NCBI GenBank assembly: GCA_031308135.1
Contig: JAHLJT010002755.1
Span: 1 to 64,000, forward strand
From: Acheta domesticus
Taxonomy: Eukaryota; Arthropoda; Insecta; Orthoptera; Gryllidae
DNA: 64,000 nt
Direction of reading: 5' to 3'
The notes beneath the pieces are model-generated. The model was given only the letters and a program-made list of their open reading frames with translations. It did not search any database and was not told where the DNA came from. This document shows positions 33,951-45,764 of this stretch, in pieces (the first letter of the stretch is position 1; every line of letters starts with the position of its first letter). The position numbers and the translations under genes were made by a program.

Positions 33951-34490
33951 TTAAGTAATTTTTAGTGCTTTTTTGAATTTAGTTTTGCTTAACTCCTTAA
34001 TATGGTTAGGTAGTTTATTGAAGAGTAACGCAGCATTCCTATAAGGATCCTTCTTTGAGGAGGATTTTGCAGAATACATCCTGTGATAGTTTTCCTTTCC
34101 TCTAGTGTTATATTGATATAAACATTTATTTTGAGTAACGTGACAGTTATTGTTTTTCATGAGCAGGATTATCCTAAATGCATAAATTGAAACAACAGTC
34201 ATTATTTTGTATTCTTTGTAAAAATGTTTACAAGATTGGTTAGGATGCAGCTGGAAAATGCATCTCAGAGCTCTTTTCTGTATTATAATAACCCTGTCCA
34301 TGTTCCCTACACTTGTTGCTCCCCATATTTCTATGCCATAATGAATATGAGGGTATATAATGCCATAATATGTAGTAATGAGCATTTTCACTGGCATATA
34401 TTTTGAGAGATTTCTCAGTAAGTAAATGTTAGAATGTAAGTAAATGTTCATTTTTTTGCATATGGCATAATTTTTTTTTGTGTAATGCAT
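33951..34490 (-). pseudogene. LINE reverse transcriptase, C-terminal part (CR1-like)
   Basis: A 179-codon minus-strand frame contains KMLITTYYGIIYPHIHYGI then EIWGATSVGN, IIQKRALRCIF, YNTRGKENYH and AALLFNKLPNHIKEL. These are the thumb and tail motifs of CR1/L2-group RTs, in order, ending close to the element's 3' end. The palm is absent. It is oriented like the LINE 5' half at 37,005-39,240, and the two could be the ends of one element whose middle was lost or replaced at 34.5-37.0 kb; this is inference. Confidence 0.8.
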
Positions 34491-34974
34491 GTTGGTGAGG
34501 AGTTAATGGGTGTATCACTATACGTAGTTAAAGGGATTTATATATGTTATTAACTGAAACGTCGGGAGGCAAGACTGCCAAGCGAGTTTTGTGCTCTTTC
34601 ACACAAATGTGTTTTATTGTTTTTGTAGTTAGGAACCTGGCTGTCCTGCAAAGTTGAATTATAGTTTATGGGTTTTCTGTATGGAACCCGGCCACGACCC
34701 GCTTGATATAAATTTTCTGTAACACAATATTTTGGGGCAGATTGTAAGTGGGAAAAAACCACAACGTGGGGCCAGGTTAATAAGATGGACGCGGGGTTAC
34801 TTTAGTTACAGTGAAGCCCAATTTGGGGCACGAGTGAACGAGAGGAGTTGGTTACAGTGTCAGCAACGTGGGGCAGATTGAAAAGTGTTATAAATTTGTT
34901 ACAGTATCGGATCACTCACTAATTCGCTTTCATGGTACAGCTTTATAGTATTGTGTTTAGTATTGTTTGCCTGT
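34491..34974. other. No gene; degenerate short repeats
   Basis: Repeated TTGGGGCA and ACGTGGGGC strings occur at 34,730-34,875. GAAACGTCGGGAGG at 34,558 resembles part of the foldback repeat at 53.6 kb. No coding support is seen. Confidence 0.35.
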
Positions 34975-36330
34975 ATTTTTTACCACTAGCGTACCCTTGC
35001 GAGAACTCTCACATGTTAAATCCCACCCTTTCCCTATCCATTTGTCTATCCTTTCCATAAAGGAGAGGAACTACTAATGTACTTACAGAATATCAAACAA
35101 AATAACAAAGCAATTGATATTTGAAACAAATTTTCAATTTAAATTTATCCAGCATTATAGAGAGATGTTCTTGGAACAATTCATACTTCTTTAAAAACAA
35201 CATTTGAAGAAATGTTTCAATCTTCCTTGAGAGTTAGCTTTTCGCTTTTCTTGATAGTCAAATAATAGAAAAGGTTTTTACTCTTGAGAAAGTCAAGTAA
35301 AGTAGTGGGAAAATACCGGATCGGGCAAGAACAGACCTACTCATTACAATATTATTTAACTTTCCTTGATTTGTTATGAAGAACCGAGTGGGTTTTGGAG
35401 AGTCAGGGTACCAGCTTGCTGGGGTGAGAAAATTGAAAAATTATTTGTATACTAAAAAGTATTGAATTATTTTCTGCATCCTTACATACCTCAAGAAAAG
35501 CAATTCTGAGCCAAAAAATAATCAAACTACCGTTTTCACCTTTGAGTAATAAATACCATTTGTTAGCATTAGAAACAATTTAGTAGGCATTAGTAAGCCC
35601 ACTTCGGTACATGAGAATGTTGCTCAAACGATGTTTGCATTTTTAATATCTTCACGAACCGACACCTTGAGTTTAATATCAAACGGTGTTTTATTTACAA
35701 TATGAGTTTGCAGCTGGGCGTTGGTGTACATACTTCCAGATACCGCCAGCATTTAAATCGTGCGTTTGGACTGCGATCATTGGCAGTTGTCGGTGACTTG
35801 CACTATCCTTTCTGTAATTTTAAATTTAGTTGTATTTTAATTGATTCACGTAGTATTGTAGGCTAGTGCGTTTTGATTTTTGTTTTCCATTTATTTCAAG
35901 CTCTTTTAGCTACTTTAAAAAGTTTGTTCTTTGTGTTATGCCATAGCACAAGTTTTACCCCACTACCTCTGCGTACCCATGCGAGAACTCTCTCGTGTTA
36001 GACCCCACACTCATCCCTATCCTTCTATTTTCATTCTCAAAGGGAAAGTAGTTAACGAAACGTGTTTATTTGTTTGAAATCTATAAAGGTAACTTCCAAT
36101 GTACTAACACAATTACAAATAAAAATAAAAAACAATGCCATTAATGTGTAAAAGAAATTTTCAATAAATATTTATTCAATATCATGGAGTATTTGCTTGG
36201 AACAATTCCCAATACTTACTTAAAGACATTTGAAGTAATTATTCAATATTCATTGTCAGTTAGGTTTTAGCTTCTCGTGAGTCACAAAAATATTAGAAAA
36301 ACTTTTTACTTTTGAGAAAGCTACGTGTCT
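34975..36330 (+). repeat. Direct repeat, two diverged ~330-bp copies about 980 bp apart
   Basis: Copy 1 is about 34,975-35,305 and copy 2 about 35,955-36,330. Both begin near GCGTACCC.TGCGAGAACTCTC and share CCCTATCC, AATGTACT, GGAACAATTC and TTTTGAGAAAG-type strings in the same order. They could be LTR-like ends of a small element (interior 35,306-35,954), but no primer site or coding sequence was seen. Confidence 0.6.
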
Positions 36331-37004
36331 GAACCCACTGTCTTGAAAATTTCATCGAATGATAACGAAAACACTGGTACAGGTAAAACAGTCTTCATTC
36401 TTCTCTGTGCACTCACATACCTCCTCAATTAGGTACACAGCACTTACAAACACCGGTAAAACGTTAGTTGATTGGTTTCACTACACGCAAAGAAACAATC
36501 TTCATAGGTATGAAGCAACTATAATAATACTTCTAGTTGTTGGTGGAGAGCAAATCTTGAATTAATGATTATGCAAATAAACCTTGTCAGACTGCACAAA
36601 CTACGGTGTTAACAGAAAGCGTAAATAAAGATTGTCGAATATAAGCCTTCTAAGCGTGTTGCCACAAAAATTGCTACCAGCAGGAAGGGCTGAAATATTG
36701 AGGTGGCCTTGATAGTATTGAAGCGTGGAACCAAAATGTTAATTGAATGGATCGGAGAATGTCTCATCTTGTAGATTATGGTGTGAAAAACGCTTCTTTG
36801 AGGCCTTTGGCCTCAAAATTCTACTTTTTAAGGCTCTAAAAATGCTTGTTTATGAGTTATTTGCCGATATATGTTGACATGTGATACGGGTTGCATTTTA
36901 CATTAATATTTCGATGCGTTTTTTTAAAGAAATCGTCAATATTTTTAAAGTCAAAGTGGAATTTGTCAAGTCTCCGTGAAATTCTCTTTCTTTAGAGCCC
37001 TCAT
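36331..37004. other. No gene recognised
   Basis: AT-rich sequence between the direct repeat and the LINE remnant; nothing coding is supported. Confidence 0.4.
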
Positions 37005-38142
37005 TTATAAAGATTGGTTGCGTGTGAGAGCCGGAACCCAAAGGTATACTACTGAAATAATACAGGAGATATTCCATAATACTTTGGATTTATTTTTTGC
37101 ATTTTCAATTTTGTTAATAATTCTGTTCGCTTTTGCATTTTTTAAATTCTTTTCGATACAATTTTCTGTAGCTTTTATAGCATTCTTTATGTTCATTAAT
37201 TTCAGTGTATTTAAATAGAGAGTATGATTCTTTCATTTTTTTTAAAAATTTCAATAACTGTATTTGTTAGTTTAAATTTTCCATTTGTTTGATGACTGCT
37301 AGTTTTTTTAATTGGACATGTATAATTTAGATGATTTTGTAATATTTTAAGAAATACATTCCATTTGTTGTTCGAGTTTTGTTCCTTGTAAACTTCTGTC
37401 TATTCTTCACTTTAGAGTGATTCACAGCGTTAGAAAGGTTTTTATCTGTGTAGTGTCTTATAAATGAGAATTTTATATTTGTTTTGTGAGGTTTGCAGTT
37501 ATAAACATCAATTATTTGCCCTTTGTGGCCAGAAATATGAAAATCTAGATTATATGTTGTATAGTTTCTTCGTTTTATATTGGTTATTACATGATCAATG
37601 GCACGACTAGAGTTTTCTGTAATTCGGGTAGATCCATGTATGTCATGCATGTAAAATCCCTCAATTATATCTCTTAGTTTATTTTCTGTTGTGTCTATAT
37701 TTAAATCACCTAATATTACTATTTTATTATTATATTTATTTAGTTTATTTAGTAGCTCTTCAAACTTTTTCAAGAATTCTGTAGTGTCTGCATTTGGAGA
37801 TCTGTATATTCCCACAATTTTAATTACTTCTCTTTCTGTGTTCAAATTAATAACAACTACTTCAAGAACCAATTCATCACTATATTTATCCATTTAATTT
37901 CTTCACATATTACATTTTTTTTCAGTATATATTGCTACTCCCCCACTTTTATGTGCTAGTTTACAGTGATGAGTTGTTAATGTGTAGTTTTCAAGCCTGT
38001 ATGTTCTAATTTCATCAATATTTAAACCATGTTCTGTAAAGACACATACCTGAGCTCCTATATCTTGTAATATAGTTTCTATTTGCTCACACTTATTACT
38101 AATATATTGCACATTCTGGTGAAAGATCCTCAAACCATTCAC
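37005..38142 (-). pseudogene. LINE ORF2 endonuclease and pre-RT region
   Basis: Minus-strand reading shows IFHQNVQYISNKCEQIET, VFTEHGLNIDE and KSGGVAIYTEK, then in the next frame VGIYRSPN, VILGDLNIDTTEN, STRITENSSRAIDHVITN and FHISGHKGQI. These are all blocks of the LINE endonuclease, with the final SDH altered to SGH. The frame shifts at about 37,900. A short downstream part with NKIENAKNKSKVLW matches the linker before the RT, and then the element ends. The 188-codon frame (37,327-37,893) is still open. ORF1 precedes it at 38,170-39,240, so this is the 5' half of a CR1/L2-like LINE. Confidence 0.85.
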
Positions 38143-38169
38143 TTTCCTTAAACTATCACAGGATGTATC

Positions 38170-39240
38170 CTACATTTCCATCTGCATTTTTAAATTATAA
38201 TATTTATCCTGTTGGTCATAGCACTGAATATCCTTGTTTTTGTAAGGAAGAGCAATGGGTTTGGGTTGGCTTAAGATTTTATTGTTAATGAAGGAGATCA
38301 CTTGTCTAATTATTTCTAATTTTCCACTGTTGTTCAGGTGTAATCCATGGCGAGTATATCCTCTTCTGGGTATTTCATCAGCTTTCAATATGGAAGTGTT
38401 TTTCAGGTGTTGACAAAGAGCTTCTATTGATTTGGTGCATGCTTTCACAGTTTCATTCATATAAGACTCTTCATTAAGATCATACCTTTTTGGTATGTTA
38501 ACAACTAGCACATTAGTGTGTGTCAGCTTAGCTAGAATTTGTTTTAGTGTAGATATAACTTTTTCCTTATCATTCATTGCTACATTGTTCGAACCAGCTG
38601 CAATTACCACCAAGTCTGTCATTTAAGTCCTTACAATCACTGGCAGTGGAGACTACAACTTCTTCAATAGGTGCTCCTGGTTTAGTAGAGCTACACACAT
38701 TTATGTCCTTGGTATTATTCAGTAGCAAATTGCTTAGATTTCTACTGTGACTGTCAGTATGTATAAGAACTTTTCTCTTTTTTCCATTCAATTTTGAGCT
38801 TAAGTTAGGTTGTGGAGTTTCCTACACGATTTCTAGTGGTTACTTCATTTTCCTTTGTAGCCCTAGTTTTTGTTGTGTTGGTTTTATGATCTTGGAGAGC
38901 ATTAAATTTGTTATGATATTCAAAACCAACAGAGTTTTTTGGTTTAGAGTTGTTGACACTCTGCACGCGGTGAGGTTGTGGACGATGCCAATCTGAGTTG
39001 GATTGGAACCCACCTGTGCTAGTTTTAGTTTTCTTAGCTTCTCTTTTTGCTGTTCTAAGGCACATGTTATTACACTCCTCTTGTTTAAACACAGAACCGC
39101 AAAGTTCACAGTAATATTTCCAAGAATTATCTGTTCCATTATTATTTTCATAGTAATATTTCCCAGAATGATCTGTTCCATTATTATTTTCACAGTAATA
39201 TTTTCCAGAATGATATAAATATTACATAATATATACATTA
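38170..39240 (-). pseudogene. LINE ORF1 with zinc-finger-like N-terminus and SGNH-hydrolase domain
   Basis: In minus-strand order: a repeated NNNGTD segment, then CELCGSVFKQEECNNMC (four spaced cysteines, zinc-binding candidate), a basic linker and NKFNALQDH. The esterase-like blocks follow: KVLIHTDSHSRNLS (nucleophile Ser in DSH), VVIAAGSNNVA and RRGYTRHGLHLNNSGK with the terminal histidine. One frameshift near 38,600 and one near 38,800 break it. The order and motifs match ORF1 of CR1/L2-group LINEs and the independent copy at 1130-2060, but sequence details differ, so two families are present. It directly precedes the endonuclease at 37,005-38,142. Confidence 0.8.
39108..39216. repeat. 42-bp coding tandem repeat in LINE ORF1
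   Basis: Two complete units and part of a third start with CACAGTAATATTT or CATAGTAATATTT. The period of 42 bp equals 14 codons, so the repeat keeps frame and encodes KYY-ENNNGTD units before the cysteine cluster of ORF1. A TA-rich tract (39,236-39,305) follows immediately. Confidence 0.85.
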
Positions 39241-39339
39241 TATTTTATATATATAATAATATATATTAATATATATTATTATATATTAATATATACATTA
39301 CATAAAATATTAAATCACAGGTCAAACTCTTGCAAGTTG

Positions 39340-39640
39340 ATTGCATTTTCTTCAGGAAAATAACTGTTGAGAAATATCAAATTCTTCAAGATGACATTGA
39401 CACTCTTAAAATGGGCGCACGATACTCATATGAAAATTAATGCTTCTAAAAGTAAATCTATAATACTATTACTAATCTACAATATATTAAGTGTCAGTTA
39501 CCAACACCACAATGTAACTATTTTCTCGAGGATAAAGTAATTTCAAATACAGATAGTTGTTGATACCTGGGAATCATTTTAAATAGTAAGCTAACTCGGA
39601 AAAAAACAGGTGAATTCAGGCGATTTGTGAGGTGACCGAT
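39340..39640 (+). pseudogene. LINE X, reverse transcriptase part 1 (split LINE)
   Basis: Plus-strand frames give HMKINASKSKSIIL, CQLPTPQCNYFLEDK and YLGIILNSKLT, which is the palm-to-thumb region after the YADD motif. The sequence breaks off at about 39,640, where LINE copy 2 begins, and the next expected segment is found at 47,735-48,190. The element is decayed by stops and shifts. Confidence 0.7.
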
Positions 39641-39701
39641 GATACAAATGTTCTTTGCAAAAAAAATAAGCAGTAAATAGTTCCATCTCAGAAGTTTCAA
39701 A

Positions 39702-40250
39702 TTGGTTAAACTTAACAAATTAATTGTTAAAGAAAGAAAAACTGTTTCAATGCATTTTTGCATTCCAAATCGGAAATCGCATGTTCCTTTGAAAATGAAC
39801 AATAGACAATTAGCTGATGTTGAGGTAACAAAATTTTTAGGTCTCTCAATTCAATCAAACCTCAAATGGAATGTACATATAACAGAATTAAACACTAAAT
39901 TAAGTTCATTATGTTACGCATTCAGAATTCTTTCAAATTCTGTCAGCCTTCATGCAGCTCGTTGCGTTTATTTTGCAAATGTACATTCCCGCCAGAGATA
40001 TGGCATAATATTCTGGGGAAGCTCATCCTGTAGTACTCAGACCTTCAGATTGCAAAAGAAAATTATTCAAATAATGAAAAAATGCCTTCCAGGTAATCCC
40101 TGCCTGCCTCTTTTCATTGAGCTAGGAATCTTACCTATTTATTTACAAATCTGTATTATTTGTAATGACCTACTCAACGGAGGGAACATATCTTCATGCA
40201 ATACTGTTATTTATAATTACAACACATGCCGTAGAAATCACCTGCATTAA
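39702..40250 (+). pseudogene. Reverse transcriptase C-terminal part of LINE copy 2
   Basis: A 182-codon open frame encodes KERKTVSMHFCIPNRKSH, VTKFLGLSIQSNLKW, SLCYAFRILSNSVSLH and RYGIIFWGSSS, followed by QKKIIQIMKK and IYNYNTCRRNH. The matching minus-strand fragment at 9256-9962 differs by scattered substitutions, so the two are recent relatives. The truncated start just after the catalytic DD means no RT activity. It continues out of frame to about 40,440 (KVGTQI-type tail), after which the 3' UTR begins. Confidence 0.85.
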
Positions 40251-40510
40251 GTGTCGGTATCAATGGCTCAGTACAAGAAATCAACATACAATACATGTAC
40301 GTTACTTTACAACGCATTGATAAATGACATTAAACAATTAAAAGTCGGTACACAAATTTAAGGTAAAAGTAAAATCTTTTCTGCTGCAAAACTTCTTCTA
40401 TACAATTAGGGACTAAACTGATCGTCAAAAAGAAAAATAATGTTTATTTTAACAAAACAATGATATATAATGAATTAGTTCACGTTTGTATTATATACAT
40501 TTGCATTTTA

Positions 40511-43500
40511 GCATTCTTTACCTTCATTCAGAACCAGAAAAAATAACGGTTCATGATTGGTCGACGTGTGAAAATGGCCGACACGGCAGATTCAAATAAA
40601 ATTCACAGGTGTATGCTAAGAGTTAACCATGATTGTGTTTTGATACATGACTTTGTCCACATGACAAAGCTATGCTGATTTTATGTTAGTACGTTGAACA
40701 TCAAGTTACTAGTTTATTGCATTTGGTTTAATTGTGAGATATCACCAGTGTTATTGATCTCATTAGGGCTGACAACTGATTTCAAATATTAGTTCACTTG
40801 ACTAAATGTTCATTAGTGATGAAATTATTTATTATTATTTCCTTGTAACTCAACTGTTGTCATTGGATATTCTTTTTAGCATATGCTAGTTTTAAATTGA
40901 TAATACATTTAGTTTTTCCAGAGGGGTGAAATTCTGTTTTGAGCATTCTTTGTTCCTTTGATATTTGAATCCTGTTCTCAAGTGTTGAACGATTTTTCTA
41001 AGTTCTTCATTGCACATGTGTATTATATTATTGCTGACTAAAAATTATATTTACATTATTGTACGGCTTTAAAATGTTCAATTTTATACAATCTGGCATC
41101 CCTTGTTCTTAATATTCTTAGAGCCTTCTTCTGTATTAAATAAATGTGTAATTATTGTATTGAAGGAATGTCTAGGTTTTTTGTAAACATTGCTGTTATA
41201 TCTAATTTGACTTGATGTGTTTAAACTAAACAATTTAAGTCAGTTAAATGTCCTGATAATGACAATTACACATGGATAAATATTGGCAATGAAATAGAGA
41301 CTTATGAAATACACAAAATATTTCAAAAGCTACACACTACAAAGTAATAAAAATCTTAAGTAAAGTTGTAATATCTTTACCATATTTTTTTGATATTGTC
41401 CCAAAAAAGTGAATTGAATTAGCCTTCTTCTTAAATAATTCTCCATACAAGCTGCACACACATTACATTTTATTTAAAATTTTATTCTTCTTTTGTGGAA
41501 CATTCGTTTTAATTTTACACTACTGATCATCATAACTGAACTTTATCGTGTCAACATTAATTACAATATTTAGTACATCAAAAACAGTTTATCAAAATCA
41601 AAATAAATATAACTACCAATACAGAATGTAATTATTTTTTAATCTTAAAAATATATTAATTTTATTAAAAATATATTTTTAATTTAAAAAAATAATTACT
41701 TTCATTTTAATCTTCAAAATAATTATACAATAAAAATAATAATTATTAAGTATTAATTTCTATTATATTTCAAGTCTCTTTCCCACAACTCTCAGATTCA
41801 ATTTAAAATGTTTACATTGGTTTAAAATGTTTACATCTATACATTGGAGGGCAGTGAATTCCAAATACAACTCAATTTTGTAATTGAAACTTAAGATGAC
41901 TCCTATGTATGTACAGTGGTATCGAATAAATTCTTATTATTATCTATATTATTAATCTATATATTATTCTTATTAGAACAATAGATTTCAGGTTTCTAGC
42001 ACTGAAAGTATTTATGCAGTAGTTCACTCATATGTTTTATAAATCCAGAAGCAAAACTTATTAATTTTCTAACAGCAATATATTATGGGTTAGATACACT
42101 GAACATAAATAATTAATGTTCATATTTTTATGTTGAATTATGATCAACAATGTAATATTAAAACTAGCATTATTGTCAGAAAAAAGAAGAATTACATATA
42201 AAATTGAACTTGTGTGTAGTTTATGTGCAAAATTAAAATCGGTATCTCTCAATTCATTTATTTTGGTTAATAATAAGAAAAATGTGAAACTTATTTCACA
42301 CTTAAATTAATATTTTTACTTTTATTTATGTATGTTTGCTTTTAATATTATTGCTTAACATAATTTAATATTTTACTTATTAGTACAAAGCACAGTAGTG
42401 AAGTTTATAATTCTTCTAGGCCTTTGAAATATTTTCCTTAATTCTTAAATCTTTCTAGTGCTGACAATCGTTCAACAGTGACCTTAGCATGGCTCATAAC
42501 AAATTTCATTTCTTTTATTACACACTGAAGTCGAATTAGTTAAAACAGCAATGATTACAAAAAAATGTATGTTTCTTCAATATAAAAATCACACACATTT
42601 AAGAAATAATGAACTCATAGAAGAATACTTGAAACAAGGGTGCCTTATTTTATTAAATTGAATGTTTTAGCGCAGTAATGCACACAAATGTAGATAATTC
42701 TTGAGTGATCAAATACTTACACGTAATAACGAATTTGTAAAAATCAGTCAACAGGAGTCAAATAGCAACAGAACAAATGTACCAAACACAATATTTCTGC
42801 CCTGCAAAAATTAAATACCTACACAAATGCAAACTAGTGCTGCTACAGAATGGCACAGACTTTCCCGTATTAGTTTCTATTTCCTTGTGTCTTCACTAGC
42901 TATTCAGAACTGGCACATATGCTTTCTTGCCAGCTACCATCTATCACTGCCAAAAGTACATTTTTTTGTCATTTTCTTAATTTTTCGGTTTCCTATTGGT
43001 AGAACGAAAATATTAAATTTAGAATATTAGAAAACACAAAAACCTAGCCGTAAAAGGCAATTTTCTTTTAAAAATTATGTGCCGTTTAAGAGAAAATGGC
43101 GTTTTACAACTACTAAAAATGCGAAATTTGAAGCTCATTTTCACAGAAAATGTTTGAGTTTTCAAAATACTTTATTTGAAGTTATTTGAAGCACTTACAC
43201 TCACAAATATAATAATGTTTACAAATTGCTGGTCATGTGAATATTAAAGATGTGAGAGTTCCTTTAAAAAAAATACATATCTGTAATTTTTGAAAAAAAC
43301 AAAAAAATAACTCAAAATAACTTTATGTCATATTAAAGAGTGCCATTAGCACTATCCGATCGAAAGTATGAAGTGTTTTTTAGCCATTTATGAGAAAATG
43401 GTGTTTGAGCGTTTCTGAAAATGCGGAAATTTGAGCTAGTTTTCACAGAACACGATTGTTTTCGATAAACTTCACATGACATTATTTAAAGCACATGTAC

Positions 43501-44976
43501 TCATAAGTATAATAATGTAAACAATTCGCCGCTAATGTGAATATTAACGACGTGAGAGAAGTGAAAAAAAAGTATATTTTTGCAATTTTTGAAAAAACAA
43601 AAGAATACAGCAATATGGCGTTTATGTCATCTCATAGGTACATTTAGCACTATCCCTACCCAAAGTTTAAAGAAAAAATTGGAGCCGTTTTCGAGAAAAT
43701 CTTATTTCTGTAATGTTTTAAAATTGCACATATTGCACGCAAACTACTAAAATTTTCAAAAGAAAGTACATGACCTTGAACAAAGAACTCACTTTGGAGA
43801 ACACATTTTATTTGAAGGAAAAATCTCTATCTTCAATTTTGTAGTTGGAGAAAGACGCCCAATAAAATTCAAACTTCCATAAGTTTCGAAAATTCAGAGT
43901 TATCCGTGAACATCGGACCTATGTCATGTTAATAAGTGTATTTTACTCTATTCACACAAGAAATTTAAAGAAAAAATTTGAACCTGTTTTTGAGAAAATT
44001 TTGAAAATCTCCGGGGGGCTTCATATAAAGTACCCCCAAATTTTGAAGAATATTTTTCAAAATTTCAAAGCTTCCACTAAAATGAGATCGACCGGGGAAT
44101 ATCCATTTTAGAAGAAATCGTACGTATGGTTTAGGCGCTAGCAGTGTTCACAGACGGACGTTTTCCTTTCAATTGTTTTTTCGGTTTCTGGCTACACCAC
44201 GTGTTAGAAGACTTTTTTTCTTAATTTAGCAGCTGGTTTTATCCACTTTTTCGTTTTCACGGCCCGGCAATTAATTTTTTCCGGCGAAAATTCGCCATTT
44301 TTTTCGCGCAGCATTACATGACATTCCCTATACTACGTATATCACTCCATGTATACGTACGTATACGGGAAAGTAAAAATGTGATCAAACAAATTACAGA
44401 CACTAAAATGAATGTACAATGTCAACTCTGAAATACAGTTTGCAACCATGAACTAACAATTAGTCACATGAAACTGTTAATTAAAGTCTGTTTCCTGTAT
44501 TTAGGTTAATAACACATAGGTGATGTTTCATGTTATAACCTGATACAATTCAAACACCACAATTTCTTCCAAATACACTAGTAACTCGATAGCACAGATG
44601 TCTGATTGCGTAACTCGATAGCACAGATGTCTAACCCACTACAGTATATATCAAAATCATCAACAAGTCAGAATACAGCTTCGTCAAGATTTACCAAAAT
44701 ACCGCACTGCGGTGGTAGACATTTTAGAACACTTATGTTAATTTGGCAATTAGAATTCAAGGTAATGGAGGACTAATACGGAAATGACAAAGTATCGACA
44801 TTATTTTCACTGCACTATTTTGGTTTGCTGATCGAAGAAAATAGAATATCGAAACAACCAAAGTCAGCTCTCGTCCTAGGCCTTGCATATTTTATTTGAA
44901 TCTGCCGCGCTTGGCCATTCACAGAAGTCAACCAATCACGGGCCGTAATTTTCCTCCGAATGAAGCTAAGGAATGC
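40511..44976. mobile_element. TIR element of 4.5 kb flanked by TA, no transposase seen
   Basis: The left end (GCATTCTTTACCTTCATTC onward) and right end (its inverse) form inverted repeats of about 95 bp, sharing GATTGGT, AATGGCC and CGGCAGATTCAAATAAAAT. TA lies directly outside both ends (40,509-40,510 and 44,977-44,978). LINE copy 1 at the matching position (about 9165-9195) lacks it, giving an empty site. The interior is AT-rich and contains a ~300-bp periodic repeat (43,079-44,100) but no DDE motif, so it is non-autonomous or its gene has decayed. TA duplication suggests Tc1/mariner-like transposition, though the termini are unfamiliar. Confidence 0.8.
43079..44100 (+). repeat. ~300-bp periodic repeat, about four diverged units
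   Basis: A marker of the type GCCGTTTTCGAGAAAAT recurs at about 43,081, 43,382, 43,683 and 43,983, a spacing of 300-301 bp. It is preceded in each later unit by ATGTCAT and a TTTAGCACTATCC-like string. Units also share AATAATGT..ACAA and GTGAATATTAA.GA.GTGAGAG. Identity is moderate, so the array is old. It lies inside the TIR element 40,511-44,976. Confidence 0.8.
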
Positions 44977-45266
44977 TAATGTGCTTCTGGGTCAATGACC
45001 CCCATCTCGATCAGGTTTTTGTCCAGTTACCCTGATCCATTGAGCAAATGCTGAGATGGCCCCTTGTTTTGCTCTTGGACGTAAATGTAGCTTAACTGAG
45101 CGCACGTTTTGTTGAGCACTCCTTTTGCTTGTAGTGGTAAGAGTGGAACTGATGTTCACTACTATTTTGTTACCAATGCAGAACAATCAAATCAGCTGTT
45201 CATTACCGTTGAAACTGATTTTCTATAACTCGGGAGCAAACATTTTTCAAATTTTTATTTTTCTAA

Positions 45267-45301
<35 letters not shown>
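45267..45301. repeat. TAA microsatellite flanking R4/Dong copy 1 (5' side)
   Basis: About 11 ATA/TAA triplets lead directly into the R4/Dong 5' UTR. A shorter TAA run lies at 47,574-47,588 on the 3' side. The homologous uninserted site in LINE copy 1 (about 8921-8934) reads AAATAATTATTTTA. Confidence 0.9.
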
Positions 45302-45302
<1 letters not shown>

Positions 45303-45764
45303 TCCACCTAGGGAGTACACGACCTTGCAGTTGGTGGTGGGGCTTGAGTACCCCCATGAGCCTTAAAGCTATGTCAGTGGTAGCCTAGCTACCGGTAGGG
45401 CCTCCCTTGCTGAATAGGTTGAAGGTGAGGGGTCAGACGAAGAAGTACTCCATTTTGAGGAGAGTGGGAAGTAAGTAGAGAGGGAAGGGTCATGAACCTT
45501 TGGACTTCCTGTTGTCGGCCCATAGAGGGTACAGGAGAGAAACTGGGTTGGCACACCAAGCCACTGATTAGAGTGGAGGCCTGAACCTTGCATTAGCCAG
45601 CGAAGGAGGCTGCCTTCAGCAGTCAGTGAAAATCCCGTAGGGTTTAGTAATGCCGACTGGCGATCGGAGGGACCCCTTGCTGGACCCTGCGGGGGGATAC
45701 CCCGAGGCCACTGTGGGTCGCAGTAACGGATGGCAGGAAACAACCCGAAGGTTAAGTGTGATCT

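Noticed and set aside
39236..39305. TA-rich tract as a replication origin or AT-rich matrix site
   Set aside because: A simple TA repeat beside a LINE; no other supporting sequence.
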